NCBI GenBank assembly: GCA_945872405.1
Contig: CAMBZT010000011.1
Location: 1 to 53,010, forward strand
Direction of reading: 5' to 3'
From: Chitinophaga pinensis
Lineage (GTDB): Bacteria > Bacteroidota > Bacteroidia > Chitinophagales > CAMDFR01
Length of the DNA: 53,010 nt
The notes below the pieces were generated by a model, which was not told where the DNA came from, searched no databases, and saw nothing but the letters and a program-made list of their open reading frames with translations. Position 1 is the stretch's first letter. Each line of letters begins with the position of its first letter. Positions 34,223-42,890 of this stretch are shown here, piece after piece. The translations under genes and the position numbers were made by a program.

Positions 34223-35456
34223 TTATTTAGTATTAGCGCTTCTCTTATTTTTGACACCAAATCAAGCTCAGATAATTGGTTGCACTGATCCATTGGCAAC
34301 TAACCATAATGCTTCAGCAAATAGTAATGATGGTTCTTGTGTGTACGCTCCTGTTTCAGTTTCCCCTATTGCTTCCTTTCCTTTAGATTCTTCTATAAGG
34401 GAAACCTCCGGATTGATATACCTTGATGGTCATTTGATAACACATAATGACAATGATGATATTCATTTATATTCTCTAGACACAAGCGATGGTCAGATAC
34501 TAGGGAAAGATTCTTTGAATGCTTGTATAAATAAGGAGTGGGAAGAGATTTCGCAAGATAGTCTTTATCTTTATTTGGGAGATTTTGGCAATAATGCAAG
34601 CGGTAATAGAATAGATTTACGCATACTTAGAATAGAGAAAAGTTCCTTCATGTCAGCATCGTCAATTGTTGATACCATCTATTTTTCATATGCAGATCAA
34701 ACAGATTTTAGCGCTCATGCAGCAAATACAACAGACTATGATTGTGAAGCATTTTTTGTTTCTAAAGACAGTATTTATTTGCTTACAAAGCAATGGCAAA
34801 GCAAGAAAACATGTGTCTACAGCTTACCTAAACTACCTGGTAACTATAGCGCTCAACCACTAGATACATTGAATGTAAATGGTTTAGTAACAGGTGCAGC
34901 TTATAGAGAAGAGGAGCGATTACTTGTACTGAGCGGATACACTAATCTATTGCAACCATTTAGTTATTTATGTTATGATTTTCAGGAGCACGATTTTTTT
35001 GGAGCTAATAAAAGAAGAATAGATATTGCTTTGCCTTTTCATCAAATTGAAGGAGTTGCCACTAATGATGCTTTGAAGTATTATATGACCAATGAAAGTT
35101 TCGTGCAAGGTTCCTTGATAAATAGCCCACAAGCATTTCATATATTTGATTTTACTTCCTGTTTGAATGACTATTTGAATGCGACTATCAATGGACTTAG
35201 TACATTATCAGCATCGTCTGAGATTAGCCTGTATCCCAATCCCACAGCCGATTATTGTTCTATAAAACGAAACGGTTTGAGCCTATCAAATATCAGTTTT
35301 CGAGTTTTGAATACTTTGGGAGAAGAAGTTTTTAAAGGCGATGTCGGCGGTTCGGAGGCGTTGATAGACCTGCGTTCCTTACAAAACGGAATCTACATCA
35401 TAGAACTGAAAAGCCCATACAAAAATAGGTTTAGCATTGTAAAGCAGTCAGAATAA
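34209..35456 (+). CDS. T9SS-sorted secreted protein with GCTDPxA..DGSC motif
   Basis: This 415-residue protein has a signal peptide (about 1-20). It is followed by a GCTDPLATNHNASA..DGSCVY motif (about 24-45), a short cysteine-bounded motif often repeated in Bacteroidota surface proteins. A large beta-rich domain (about 50-325) has spaced YLDGHLITHND, YLYLGDFGNNASGNRIDLRI and VTGAAYREEERLLVLSGY blades, consistent with a beta-propeller. The type A sorting domain (about 340-415) contains SLYPNPTADY and LQNGIYIIELK. No enzyme motif is recognised. It is convergent with trhO, with 1 bp between the two genes. Confidence 0.82.
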   Translation: MFKCIYLVLALLLFLTPNQAQIIGCTDPLATNHNASANSNDGSCVYAPVSVSPIASFPLDSSIRETSGLIYLDGHLITHNDNDDIHLYSLDTSDGQILGKDSLNACINKEWEEISQDSLYLYLGDFGNNASGNRIDLRILRIEKSSFMSASSIVDTIYFSYADQTDFSAHAANTTDYDCEAFFVSKDSIYLLTKQWQSKKTCVYSLPKLPGNYSAQPLDTLNVNGLVTGAAYREEERLLVLSGYTNLLQPFSYLCYDFQEHDFFGANKRRIDIALPFHQIEGVATNDALKYYMTNESFVQGSLINSPQAFHIFDFTSCLNDYLNATINGLSTLSASSEISLYPNPTADYCSIKRNGLSLSNISFRVLNTLGEEVFKGDVGGSEALIDLRSLQNGIYIIELKSPYKNRFSIVKQSE

Positions 35457-35457
35457 A

Positions 35458-36498
35458 CTAGCCTTCATTGAGTCGAGGTCTCAATCTATTTTCTTTGCTC
35501 TTATTGAATATCATCTGACCTTTATCGATTCCTTTTCTATATTCTTTTTGTAAATCTTCAGGTAAGTCTAGGACTATGCTACAAGCTTCACTGCAGCACC
35601 CATGGTGTTTTTTATCACATTTTTTACATTGGATAAAAAGCAGGTGGCAAGCTTCGTTTTTGCAATTGGTATGGTCATCGCAAGGGTCGCCACATTGATG
35701 ACAAACAGCGATTACATCATCACTTATTCTTTCACCTAATCGTTCATCAAAGACAAAATTTTTGCCAATAAATTTATTTTCAAGTTGTTGTTCCTTAGCA
35801 GTATTTGCGTAATGAATAATGCCACCTTCTACATGATATACATGATCAAACCCATGATGCAACATATAGGCGCTCGCTTTTTCGCAACGAATACCTCCTG
35901 TGCAATACATGATAATATTCTTGTCCTTTTTATCCTGCAACATTTGTACCGCCATTGGTAATTGTTCGCGAAAAGTGTCTGAAGGAATTTCAATCGCATT
36001 TTTGAAATGCCCTACTTCATATTCATAATGATTGCGCATATCTACAATAACAGTGTCAGGATCTTTAGTCATTTCATTAAAGGTATCCACTTGCACATAT
36101 TTCCCTGTCTGGTTCATGCTAAAAGAAGGGTCTGTAATACCATCTGCTACAATTTTGCTCCGCACTTTTATTTTTAGGACCCAAAAGCTTTTTCCATCAT
36201 CATCTATTGCGACATTTAGTCTTAGTTGATTCAAGTCTGATATTGAATAAAGATAGGATTGAAAGGCTTCGAAATTTGTTTCTGGGACGCTGATTTGAGC
36301 ATTGATACCTTCATTGGCTAGGTATATTCTACCAAAGACCTTTAACTCGCTCAGATTTCTGTATAATTCATCCCTGAATTCATCAGGATTAGAGATATTG
36401 AAATACTTATAAAAAGAAATCGTTTTGCGAAATTCTGTTTCTTTGAAAAGTAATCCTTTCAACTCCTCTTGGGAGATTCGGTTATGTAGTGGTTTCAT
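35458..36498 (-). CDS. trhO: tRNA uridine(34) hydroxylase, rhodanese family
   Basis: TrhO (YceA) hydroxylates U34 of certain tRNAs using prephenate-independent, oxygen-dependent chemistry. The 346-residue protein has the N-terminal acylphosphatase-like domain (about 25-115, with [17 protein letters not shown]), a rhodanese domain (about 130-240) with the active cysteine in [13 protein letters not shown], and a cysteine-rich C-terminus ([27 protein letters not shown]) that likely binds zinc. Domain order and length are typical. Confidence 0.92.
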   Translation of the reverse strand: MKPLHNRISQEELKGLLFKETEFRKTISFYKYFNISNPDEFRDELYRNLSELKVFGRIYLANEGINAQISVPETNFEAFQSYLYSISDLNQLRLNVAIDDDGKSFWVLKIKVRSKIVADGITDPSFSMNQTGKYVQVDTFNEMTKDPDTVIVDMRNHYEYEVGHFKNAIEIPSDTFREQLPMAVQMLQDKKDKNIIMYCTGGIRCEKASAYMLHHGFDHVYHVEGGIIHYANTAKEQQLENKFIGKNFVFDERLGERISDDVIAVCHQCGDPCDDHTNCKNEACHLLFIQCKKCDKKHHGCCSEACSIVLDLPEDLQKEYRKGIDKGQMIFNKSKENRLRPRLNEG

Positions 36499-36697
36499 TG
36501 TTTCAATTTTTAGTCTTGCGTTTCGAGTGATGGACCGAAATCACTGGCAGGGTGAACAAAAAAAGAGTGGACAAAGTTAGCAGAATTTTTTATCTAAATA
36601 ACATGATGTTAATCAGTAAATGAGCTGACAAGTACCCTAATTTTTAGTCGATATTTTGGAATTCTACTTTCACTTATCAGCAATATCTTCTTACATT

Positions 36698-36705
36698 TAC
36701 TTTTG
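36698..36705 (+). promoter_or_regulatory. -7 box upstream of the CoA-transferase gene
   Basis: TACTTTTG matches TAnnTTTG, 31 bp before the ATG at 36737. No -33 TTG at the expected distance. The rest of the 238-bp spacer holds no gene. Confidence 0.4.
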
Positions 36706-36736
36706 AAACGAACCTTAAAATTTAATAAAATCCCCT

Positions 36737-37432
36737 ATGAACAAAGAAGTAAAGGATGCAAAAGAAGCCATCGCAGATATTGAATCAGGTATGACCATAG
36801 CCCTTGGTGGTTTTGGTTTGTGTGGTATTCCAGAGAATACAATCAATGCCTTAGTAGATTCTAAAATTGATAACTTAACTTGTATTTCTAATAATGCCGG
36901 GGTAGATGATTTTGGTATAGGAAGGATGTTGCAGCAACGTCAGGTCAAGAAAATGATATCTTCTTATGTGGGTGAAAATGCTGAATTTGAAAGGCAGTTG
37001 TTGAGTGGAGAGTTGGAGGTGGAACTCACGCCCCAAGGAAGTTTAGCAGAGAAATTGCGTGCAGGTGGCGCAGGTATTCCTGCTTTTTTTACAGCAACAG
37101 GTTATGGAACTGAAGTGGCAGATGGCAAAGAGACGAGAGAAATTGATGGACGCTGGTATGTTTTGGAGCCAGCACTTACCGCTGATTTTGCCATAGTGAA
37201 AGCATGGAAAGGTGACAGACATGGCAATTTAGTTTACAAGGGCACTGCACAAAATTTCAATCCATTGGTTGCAATGGCGGGTAGAATAACGATTGCAGAG
37301 GTAGAGGAAATAGTGGAGTTGGGAGAGTTAGATCCCGATCACATTCACACCCAAGGTATTTTTGTCCAACGTATTTTTCAAGGAAAGGATTACGAAAAGC
37401 GCATTGAACAAAGAACAGTTAGAAAAAAATAG
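36737..37432 (+). CDS. 3-oxoacid CoA-transferase subunit A
   Basis: The A subunit of succinyl-CoA:3-ketoacid (or acetate/butyrate) CoA-transferases moves CoA between acyl groups. The 231-residue protein has the family start GMTIALGGFGLCGIPENTI, CISNNAGVDDFGIG, QGSLAEKLRAGGAGIPAFFTATGYGTEVADGK and GDRHGNLVYKGTAQNFNPL. The catalytic glutamate is on the B subunit, whose gene normally follows directly. Here the next gene, 9 bp on, is holA, so the B subunit must be elsewhere or absent. HMG-CoA lyase in the same region suggests acetoacetate as substrate. Confidence 0.92.
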   Translation: MNKEVKDAKEAIADIESGMTIALGGFGLCGIPENTINALVDSKIDNLTCISNNAGVDDFGIGRMLQQRQVKKMISSYVGENAEFERQLLSGELEVELTPQGSLAEKLRAGGAGIPAFFTATGYGTEVADGKETREIDGRWYVLEPALTADFAIVKAWKGDRHGNLVYKGTAQNFNPLVAMAGRITIAEVEEIVELGELDPDHIHTQGIFVQRIFQGKDYEKRIEQRTVRKK

Positions 37433-37441
37433 GTTTTTATA

Positions 37442-38443
37442 ATGACTTACGAATCCATTTTAAAAGATATAAAAGCAAGAAAATTTGCGCCACTCTACTA
37501 TTTAATGGGAGAGGAACCCTATTTTATTGATAAAGTTACTGAAGCAATTGAAAATGGTGTTTTGAATGATGGTGAAAAATCCTTCAATCAAACTGTTTTT
37601 TATGGTGGCGAAATCTCCGTCAATCAATTATTGGATGAAGTGTATAGGGCACCAATGATGAGTCCTTATTTGGTAGTGATAGTGAAGGAAGCGCAGCACC
37701 TTAAAAAGATGGAGGAGCTTGAAAGATATTTCGAAAAGCCTATTCCATCAACTATTTTGGTATTAGCTGTCAAGGACAAAAAAATTGATAAACGAAAGAA
37801 AATCTATGCTCTTTTGACGAAGAATGCTGTGGTTTTGGAAACGAAGAGAATTTATGAAAATCAAGTACCAGCCTGGATTGAACAGTATTTAGGTAGTTTG
37901 AGTTTTTCGGCCACGCCAGCCGCAATTCAAATGATGGCAGAATATCTCGGAAATGAGATAAGTGTTATTACCAATGAGATAGAGAAGTTATTACTCAACA
38001 AAGTTGGTGGCGAGAAAATAACGATAGAAGATGTCGAAAAGAATATCGGCATAAGTAAAGATTACAATATTTTTGAATTGCAAAAATCTCTATCTTTTAA
38101 AGACGTGGAAAAGTCAATTCGTATCCTCAATTATTTTGGGAGCAACGAAAAGGGTAATCCATTGATTTTTTCTTTGTCTACTTTACATAATTATTTTACA
38201 ACTCTTTATCAAATGCAGTTTAAGAGAGGAAGTAGCGATAAGGATTTAATGAGTGAATATCGCTTATGGCCCGAGGTATTTAAACAATATAAAGCAGCTT
38301 TGAAAAACTTTACCCTAGAAAGAAATGAAAGCATCTTGTTAAAAATTGCTGAGACTGACCTTCGTTCAAAAGGATTAGGTAAGGGCAATACAGAGGATAA
38401 TGAGTTATTAAAAGAGTTGGTTTGTGATATTTTATACACTTGA
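37442..38443 (+). CDS. holA: DNA polymerase III subunit delta
   Basis: HolA is the clamp-loader delta subunit that opens the sliding clamp. The 333-residue protein shows PLYYLMGEEPYFIDKVTEAI at the N-terminus, the clamp-binding region YRAPMMSPYLVVIVKEAQ, EKPIPSTILVLAVKDKKIDKRKK, an AAA+-like middle with FELQKSLSFKDVEKSIRILNYF, and the helical collar domain (about 215-333). Length and motif order are right. It lies 9 bp behind the CoA-transferase A gene, so the two are probably co-transcribed. Confidence 0.92.
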   Translation: MTYESILKDIKARKFAPLYYLMGEEPYFIDKVTEAIENGVLNDGEKSFNQTVFYGGEISVNQLLDEVYRAPMMSPYLVVIVKEAQHLKKMEELERYFEKPIPSTILVLAVKDKKIDKRKKIYALLTKNAVVLETKRIYENQVPAWIEQYLGSLSFSATPAAIQMMAEYLGNEISVITNEIEKLLLNKVGGEKITIEDVEKNIGISKDYNIFELQKSLSFKDVEKSIRILNYFGSNEKGNPLIFSLSTLHNYFTTLYQMQFKRGSSDKDLMSEYRLWPEVFKQYKAALKNFTLERNESILLKIAETDLRSKGLGKGNTEDNELLKELVCDILYT

Positions 38444-38853
38444 TATTAGATATTCTGACCTTTCAAAAAGTATTCATTACTTCCTGTATTATTCGATTAT
38501 TTACCTTTCAACAGAACATCCGCTCTAAGGTCATCTAATTTTATCAAGATGTTAGTAAAAATGGCCATATTGATCAAGACCTCATTGGCATTCCCACCGA
38601 ACCTTATGGCTTCTCCAATAATGTGAAACCAAGACTAAAATCACCTAGATTTGAAGACTGTAAATCTGTCTATATTGCCAATCTAAATACCATCACCATT
38701 ACCATGTTTAGATAGTTGCTCTCAGTTAAATATTAATTTACTTACACTTAACAATAAATTGCATAAAATCGTTGATTTTACTTAAGTTTCTCATTCGCTT
38801 TTATAATGAATTTACACTATTTTTGCCTTCGATTTTAAAAGTAAATATATTTA
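38444..38853. other. Intergenic region containing a gene remnant
   Basis: This 410-bp region separates holA from the sugar-nucleotide cluster. It contains the DUF2141 remnant described separately (to 38715). After it come AT-rich sequence and a TATTTTTG -7-like box at 38818-38825, 28 bp before the GTG of the aminotransferase gene, with no matching -33 TTG. Confidence 0.5.
38537..38715 (+). pseudogene. DUF2141 family remnant (C-terminal part only)
   Basis: One frame (39 to 58 codons before the TAG at 38713-38715) translates to IGIPTEPYGFSNN, SPRFEDCKSVYI and NTITITMF. These match the diagnostic end of DUF2141 proteins (LGIPKEPYGFSNN...FEDAKF...TITI). The preceding YQDVSKNGHIDQD aligns with their DENGNGKLD-like turn. 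A TAA at 38536-38538 closes the frame upstream, no start codon or signal peptide is found, and the N-terminal half of the domain is gone. This is a decayed gene rather than a short functional protein. Confidence 0.75.
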
Positions 38854-39990
38854 GTGAAAAAAATAGAAATGGTTGATCTCATCACACAGTATGAGAAAAT
38901 CAAACCCGAGATAGATATAGCCATTCAAGGCGTCATTTCAAAGGCTCAATTCATTAAAGGGCCAGAGGTGGTAGAATTTGAAAAAGAATTGGCCACTTAT
39001 TTGGGCGTTAAACATGTAATTGGTGTAGCCAATGGTACTGATGCACTTCAAATCGCCTTAATGGCATTAGGTTTGCAACCTGGCGACGAGGTAATAACGC
39101 CTTCATTTACATACATAGCAACTGTTGAAGTAGTTGCCTTATTAAATCTAATGCCTGTCTTTGTAGAGGTTGATAAGGATACTTTTACGATGGATGTTTC
39201 AAAAATTGAAGCAGCGATAACTTCCAAAACAAAAGCAATAGTGCCAGTACACTTATATGGTCAGTCTGTAGACATGGAGCCTCTTTTGGCCTTAGCAAAA
39301 AAACACAATATTCCCGTCATTGAAGATAATGCACAAGCTATTGGCGGTACTTATACTTTTGCTGATGGCGCCATGAAGAAGACTGGAGCGATGTCGGATA
39401 TTGCATGCACCTCTTTTTTTCCATCAAAAAATTTAGGATGTTATGGCGATGGTGGAGCGATGATGACAGATAGCGATGAGTTAGCTGCGAAGATTAGAAT
39501 GATTGCTAATCATGGTCAAAGCAAACAATATTACCATGATGTGGTTGGATGTAATTCTAGATTAGATTCTATACAGGCCTCTGTATTGCGTGTCAAATTG
39601 CGTCAATTGGATAATTATTGCATCGCAAGAAGAAAGGTTGCCGAATATTATAACAATGCTTTTGCGAATCATCCAAATATCATCACCCCAAAAACGGTAG
39701 ATTACTCTTACAATGTTTTTCATCAATACACGCTTAAATTGATTGACACAGATAGGGATGCATTAAAGAAAAGCCTAGAAGAGGCGAGTATACCGAGTAT
39801 GATTTATTATCCCATACCTGCTCATAAACAAAAAATGTTTGATGCCATAGGTACTTCACAGGTTGATTTATCAACGACAGATTGGCTTACAGAACGCGTT
39901 TTATCTTTGCCTATTCACACCGAAATGCAAGAAGAACAATTAAAGTATATAACGGAAGTTGTGCTAAAATTCTATAAAAAAAATATATGA
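38854..39990 (+). CDS. DegT/DnrJ/EryC1/StrS aminotransferase (WbpE-like)
   Basis: This PLP-dependent sugar aminotransferase adds an amino group to a keto-sugar nucleotide. The 378-residue protein starts at a GTG (38854), giving MKKIEMVDLITQYEKIKPEI, the usual family start. Landmarks are GTDALQIALMALGLQPGDEVITPSFTY, IEDNAQAIG, and the PLP lysine Lys192 in FFPSKNLGCYGDGG. It resembles WbpE/WlbC enzymes that make 3-amino uronic acid nucleotides, which fits the WbpD-like acetyltransferase four genes on. It overlaps the next gene by 4 bp and is the first gene of the cluster. Confidence 0.9.
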   Translation: MKKIEMVDLITQYEKIKPEIDIAIQGVISKAQFIKGPEVVEFEKELATYLGVKHVIGVANGTDALQIALMALGLQPGDEVITPSFTYIATVEVVALLNLMPVFVEVDKDTFTMDVSKIEAAITSKTKAIVPVHLYGQSVDMEPLLALAKKHNIPVIEDNAQAIGGTYTFADGAMKKTGAMSDIACTSFFPSKNLGCYGDGGAMMTDSDELAAKIRMIANHGQSKQYYHDVVGCNSRLDSIQASVLRVKLRQLDNYCIARRKVAEYYNNAFANHPNIITPKTVDYSYNVFHQYTLKLIDTDRDALKKSLEEASIPSMIYYPIPAHKQKMFDAIGTSQVDLSTTDWLTERVLSLPIHTEMQEEQLKYITEVVLKFYKKNI

Positions 39991-41297
39991 AAATAGCGGT
40001 AATAGGAACAGGTTATGTAGGTTTGGTAACAGGTACTTGCTTTGCCGAAACGGGCAATGAAGTGACTTGTGTAGATATAGATGCAAAAAAAATTGAACAG
40101 TTACAAAAGGGCATCATCCCAATCTTTGAACCAGGATTGGATTTAATTTTTCATCGAAGTGTCGAAAAAAATCGATTGCATTTTACTACAGATTTAGAAT
40201 CAGCAGTAGATCATGCACAAATTATTTTTTTGGCATTGCCCACTCCTCCGGGTGAAGATGGTTCAGCCGATTTAAAATACATTTTAGGGGTAGCCGAAAA
40301 CCTAGGAAAAATAATGAAGGAGTACAAAGTTATTATTGATAAAAGTACTGTTCCTGTTGGCACTTCAGATAAAGTTCGAGAGATGGTGTTAAAAAATGCC
40401 ACTACAGAGTTTGATGTCGTTTCTAATCCTGAATTTTTACGTGAAGGGGTTGCGGTAGAAGACTTTTTAAAGCCTGATAGAGTAGTGATTGGGACTAGTT
40501 CAGAGCGTGCCAAAAAAATATTGAATCAATTGTATGAACCATTTGTTCGACAAGGAAATCCAATCATCTTTATGGATGAGCGCTCTGCGGAAATGACTAA
40601 ATATGCCGCAAATTCTTTCTTAGCAACTAAGATTAGCTTCATGAATGAGATTGCGAATCTATGTGAGTTAACAGGAGCCGATGTAGACATGGTGAGAAAA
40701 GGAATTGGAACGGATACACGCATAGGCAATCGATTTTTATTTCCTGGTATTGGATATGGTGGTTCTTGCTTCCCGAAAGATGTTCAGGCACTTTACAAAA
40801 CAGCAAAAGATTACGATTATGAATTCGATATTCTAAAGTCAGTAATGCAAGTAAATCAACGTCAAAGAGAAATTTTTTTACGAAGAATTCTGAATAAGTT
40901 TAACCAAGATGTGAAAAATAAGACATTTGCAGTTTGGGGGCTTTCCTTTAAACCCAATACAGATGATATCAGAGAAGCGCCTGCAATTTTTATCATTAAA
41001 GAATTATTAGCGGCGGGTGCAATCATTAACGCTTATGATCCAGAAGGGATGGAGAATACAAAGAAAGTTTTTGGAAATAAAGTGAATTTTTGTGCTGACC
41101 AATATCAGACCCTAGAAGATGCCGAAGCATTATTGATTATGACAGAATGGAGCGAGTTTAGAACACCTGATTTTGATACAATTGAGTCAAAACTAAAGCA
41201 TAAAGTAGTGTTTGACGGTCGGAATATTTTTAATGCAGCTGCCATGAAAGAAATGGGTTTTTATTATGAAAGTATTGGCAGGCAGACCATAAATTAA
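39987..41297 (+). CDS. ugd: UDP-glucose 6-dehydrogenase
   Basis: This enzyme oxidises UDP-glucose to UDP-glucuronate with two NAD. The 436-residue protein has the Rossmann start KIAVIGTGYVGLVTGTCFAE, PTPPGEDGSADL, STVPVGTSDKV, the NPEFLREGVAVEDFLKPDR segment and catalytic Cys261 in GYGGSCFPKD. The C-terminal NAD-linked domain contains WGLSFKPNTDDIREAPA. FLREG and GGSCFPKD separate it from UDP-HexNAc dehydrogenases. Its product feeds the next enzyme, UXS. Confidence 0.95.
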   Translation: MKIAVIGTGYVGLVTGTCFAETGNEVTCVDIDAKKIEQLQKGIIPIFEPGLDLIFHRSVEKNRLHFTTDLESAVDHAQIIFLALPTPPGEDGSADLKYILGVAENLGKIMKEYKVIIDKSTVPVGTSDKVREMVLKNATTEFDVVSNPEFLREGVAVEDFLKPDRVVIGTSSERAKKILNQLYEPFVRQGNPIIFMDERSAEMTKYAANSFLATKISFMNEIANLCELTGADVDMVRKGIGTDTRIGNRFLFPGIGYGGSCFPKDVQALYKTAKDYDYEFDILKSVMQVNQRQREIFLRRILNKFNQDVKNKTFAVWGLSFKPNTDDIREAPAIFIIKELLAAGAIINAYDPEGMENTKKVFGNKVNFCADQYQTLEDAEALLIMTEWSEFRTPDFDTIESKLKHKVVFDGRNIFNAAAMKEMGFYYESIGRQTIN

Positions 41298-41303
41298 ATA
41301 CTG

Positions 41304-42296
41304 ATGGCAAACAAAAGAATTTTAATCACCGGTGCTGCTGGCTTTTTAGGCTCACATCTTTGTGATCGTTTCATTAAAGAAGGTTTTGAAGTATTAGCAA
41401 TGGACAATCTGATCACTGGTCGTCTTGCAAATATTGAACATTTGTTTCCGCTAAAAGAATTTACCTTCTACAATCATGACATCACCAAGTACATACATGT
41501 AGCAGGTCCTGTTGATTATATCCTCCATTTTGCTTCGCCGGCTAGCCCGATTGATTATTTAAAAATACCTATTCAGACTTTAAAAGTTGGTTCTTTAGGC
41601 ACTCACAATGTTTTAGGTTTAGCAAAGGCAAAGAATGCTCGAATATTGGTGGCTTCTACATCAGAGGTTTATGGAGACCCAACGGTACATCCCCAAACTG
41701 AAGAATATTGGGGCAATGTAAATCCAATCGGCCCGCGTGGTGTGTACGATGAAGCAAAACGTTTTCAAGAAGCCATTACTATGGCATATCATCGTTATCA
41801 TGGCTTAGAAACAAGAATTATCAGAATATTTAACACCTATGGCCCAAGGATGAGGTTGAATGATGGTCGTGTGTTACCAGCCTTTATTGGACAAGCTCTT
41901 CGTGGTGAAGATTTAACTGTATTCGGAAAGGGAAAGCAAACCCGTTCTTTCTGTTATGTAGATGATTTGATTGAAGGCATCTATCGATTATTGATGAGTG
42001 ATTATGCATATCCTGTAAATATTGGAAATCCAGATGAAATTACTATTCTACAATTTGCCGAAGAGATTATAAAGTTGACAGGTGCAAAGCAAAAGATTAT
42101 TTATGAAGATTTACCAGTTGACGATCCAATGCAGCGCCAGCCTGACATTACAAAAGCAAGAAGCATACTTGGATGGGAACCAAAAGTAGAGAGAAGTGAA
42201 GGACTAAAAATCACATTTGATTATTTTAAATCCTTATCAAAGGAAGAATTATACAACAAAGAACATAATAATTTTGATCAATTTATAAGCAAGTAA
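41304..42296 (+). CDS. UDP-glucuronate decarboxylase (UDP-xylose synthase)
   Basis: This extended SDR converts UDP-glucuronate to UDP-xylose. The 330-residue protein has [19 protein letters not shown], the UXS signature [11 protein letters not shown] (about 76-86), [10 protein letters not shown] and the catalytic Tyr-x3-Lys in [34 protein letters not shown] is also typical. It starts 6 bp after ugd, so the two form a UDP-Glc to UDP-GlcA to UDP-Xyl module. Confidence 0.93.
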   Translation: MANKRILITGAAGFLGSHLCDRFIKEGFEVLAMDNLITGRLANIEHLFPLKEFTFYNHDITKYIHVAGPVDYILHFASPASPIDYLKIPIQTLKVGSLGTHNVLGLAKAKNARILVASTSEVYGDPTVHPQTEEYWGNVNPIGPRGVYDEAKRFQEAITMAYHRYHGLETRIIRIFNTYGPRMRLNDGRVLPAFIGQALRGEDLTVFGKGKQTRSFCYVDDLIEGIYRLLMSDYAYPVNIGNPDEITILQFAEEIIKLTGAKQKIIYEDLPVDDPMQRQPDITKARSILGWEPKVERSEGLKITFDYFKSLSKEELYNKEHNNFDQFISK

Positions 42297-42297
42297 T

Positions 42298-42873
42298 ATG
42301 AGTGATTTTTTTGCACATGAAACAGCATTTATTGACGAAGGATGCAAAATTGGAAAGGGTACAAAAATTTGGCACTTTAGTCATGTGATGTCCAATTGCA
42401 GCATAGGCGAACGTTGCAACATTGGTCAGAATGTGGTAATTTCTCCAGAAGTAATTTTAGGAAACAATGTGAAGGTTCAAAATAATGTTTCCATTTATAC
42501 CGGTGTGATTTGTGAGGATGATGTTTTTTTAGGTCCATCTATGGTTTTTACCAACGTAATAAATCCAAGATCAGCAGTAAATAGAAAAGATCAATATGCC
42601 AAAACTGTTGTAAAAATTGGTGCTTCTATAGGTGCAAACGCTACCATTGTATGTGGACATGATATTGGTCGTTTTGCCTTCATTGGTGCAGGAGCGGTTG
42701 TAACCAAAAACATACCTGATTTTGCCTTAGTAGTCGGAAATCCTGCTAAACAAATTGGATGGGTAGGAGAGTATGGTCATCGATTGATTTTTGATGAGGA
42801 GGGCGATGCTGAATGCGAGGAAAGTAAGCAAAAATATAAATTAGAAAATTATTCAGTCACTAGAATTTCATAA
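42298..42873 (+). CDS. Hexapeptide-repeat N-acetyltransferase (WbpD/WlbB-like)
   Basis: This 191-residue left-handed beta-helix acetyltransferase opens DFFAHETAFIDEGCKIGKGTKIWHFSHV. Repeated hexapeptides run through about residue 140 (IGERCNIGQNVVI, LGNNVKVQNNVSIYTGV, IGASIGANATIVCGHDIG). This is the pattern of WbpD/WlbB, which acetylate UDP-2-acetamido-3-amino-2,3-dideoxyglucuronate with acetyl-CoA. The start codon is 1 bp after the UXS stop. The substrate would come from the WbpE-like aminotransferase plus a 3-oxidase (WbpB) that is not in this window. Confidence 0.88.
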   Translation: MSDFFAHETAFIDEGCKIGKGTKIWHFSHVMSNCSIGERCNIGQNVVISPEVILGNNVKVQNNVSIYTGVICEDDVFLGPSMVFTNVINPRSAVNRKDQYAKTVVKIGASIGANATIVCGHDIGRFAFIGAGAVVTKNIPDFALVVGNPAKQIGWVGEYGHRLIFDEEGDAECEESKQKYKLENYSVTRIS

Positions 42874-42890
42874 AGAAAAGTTAAGAAAAA

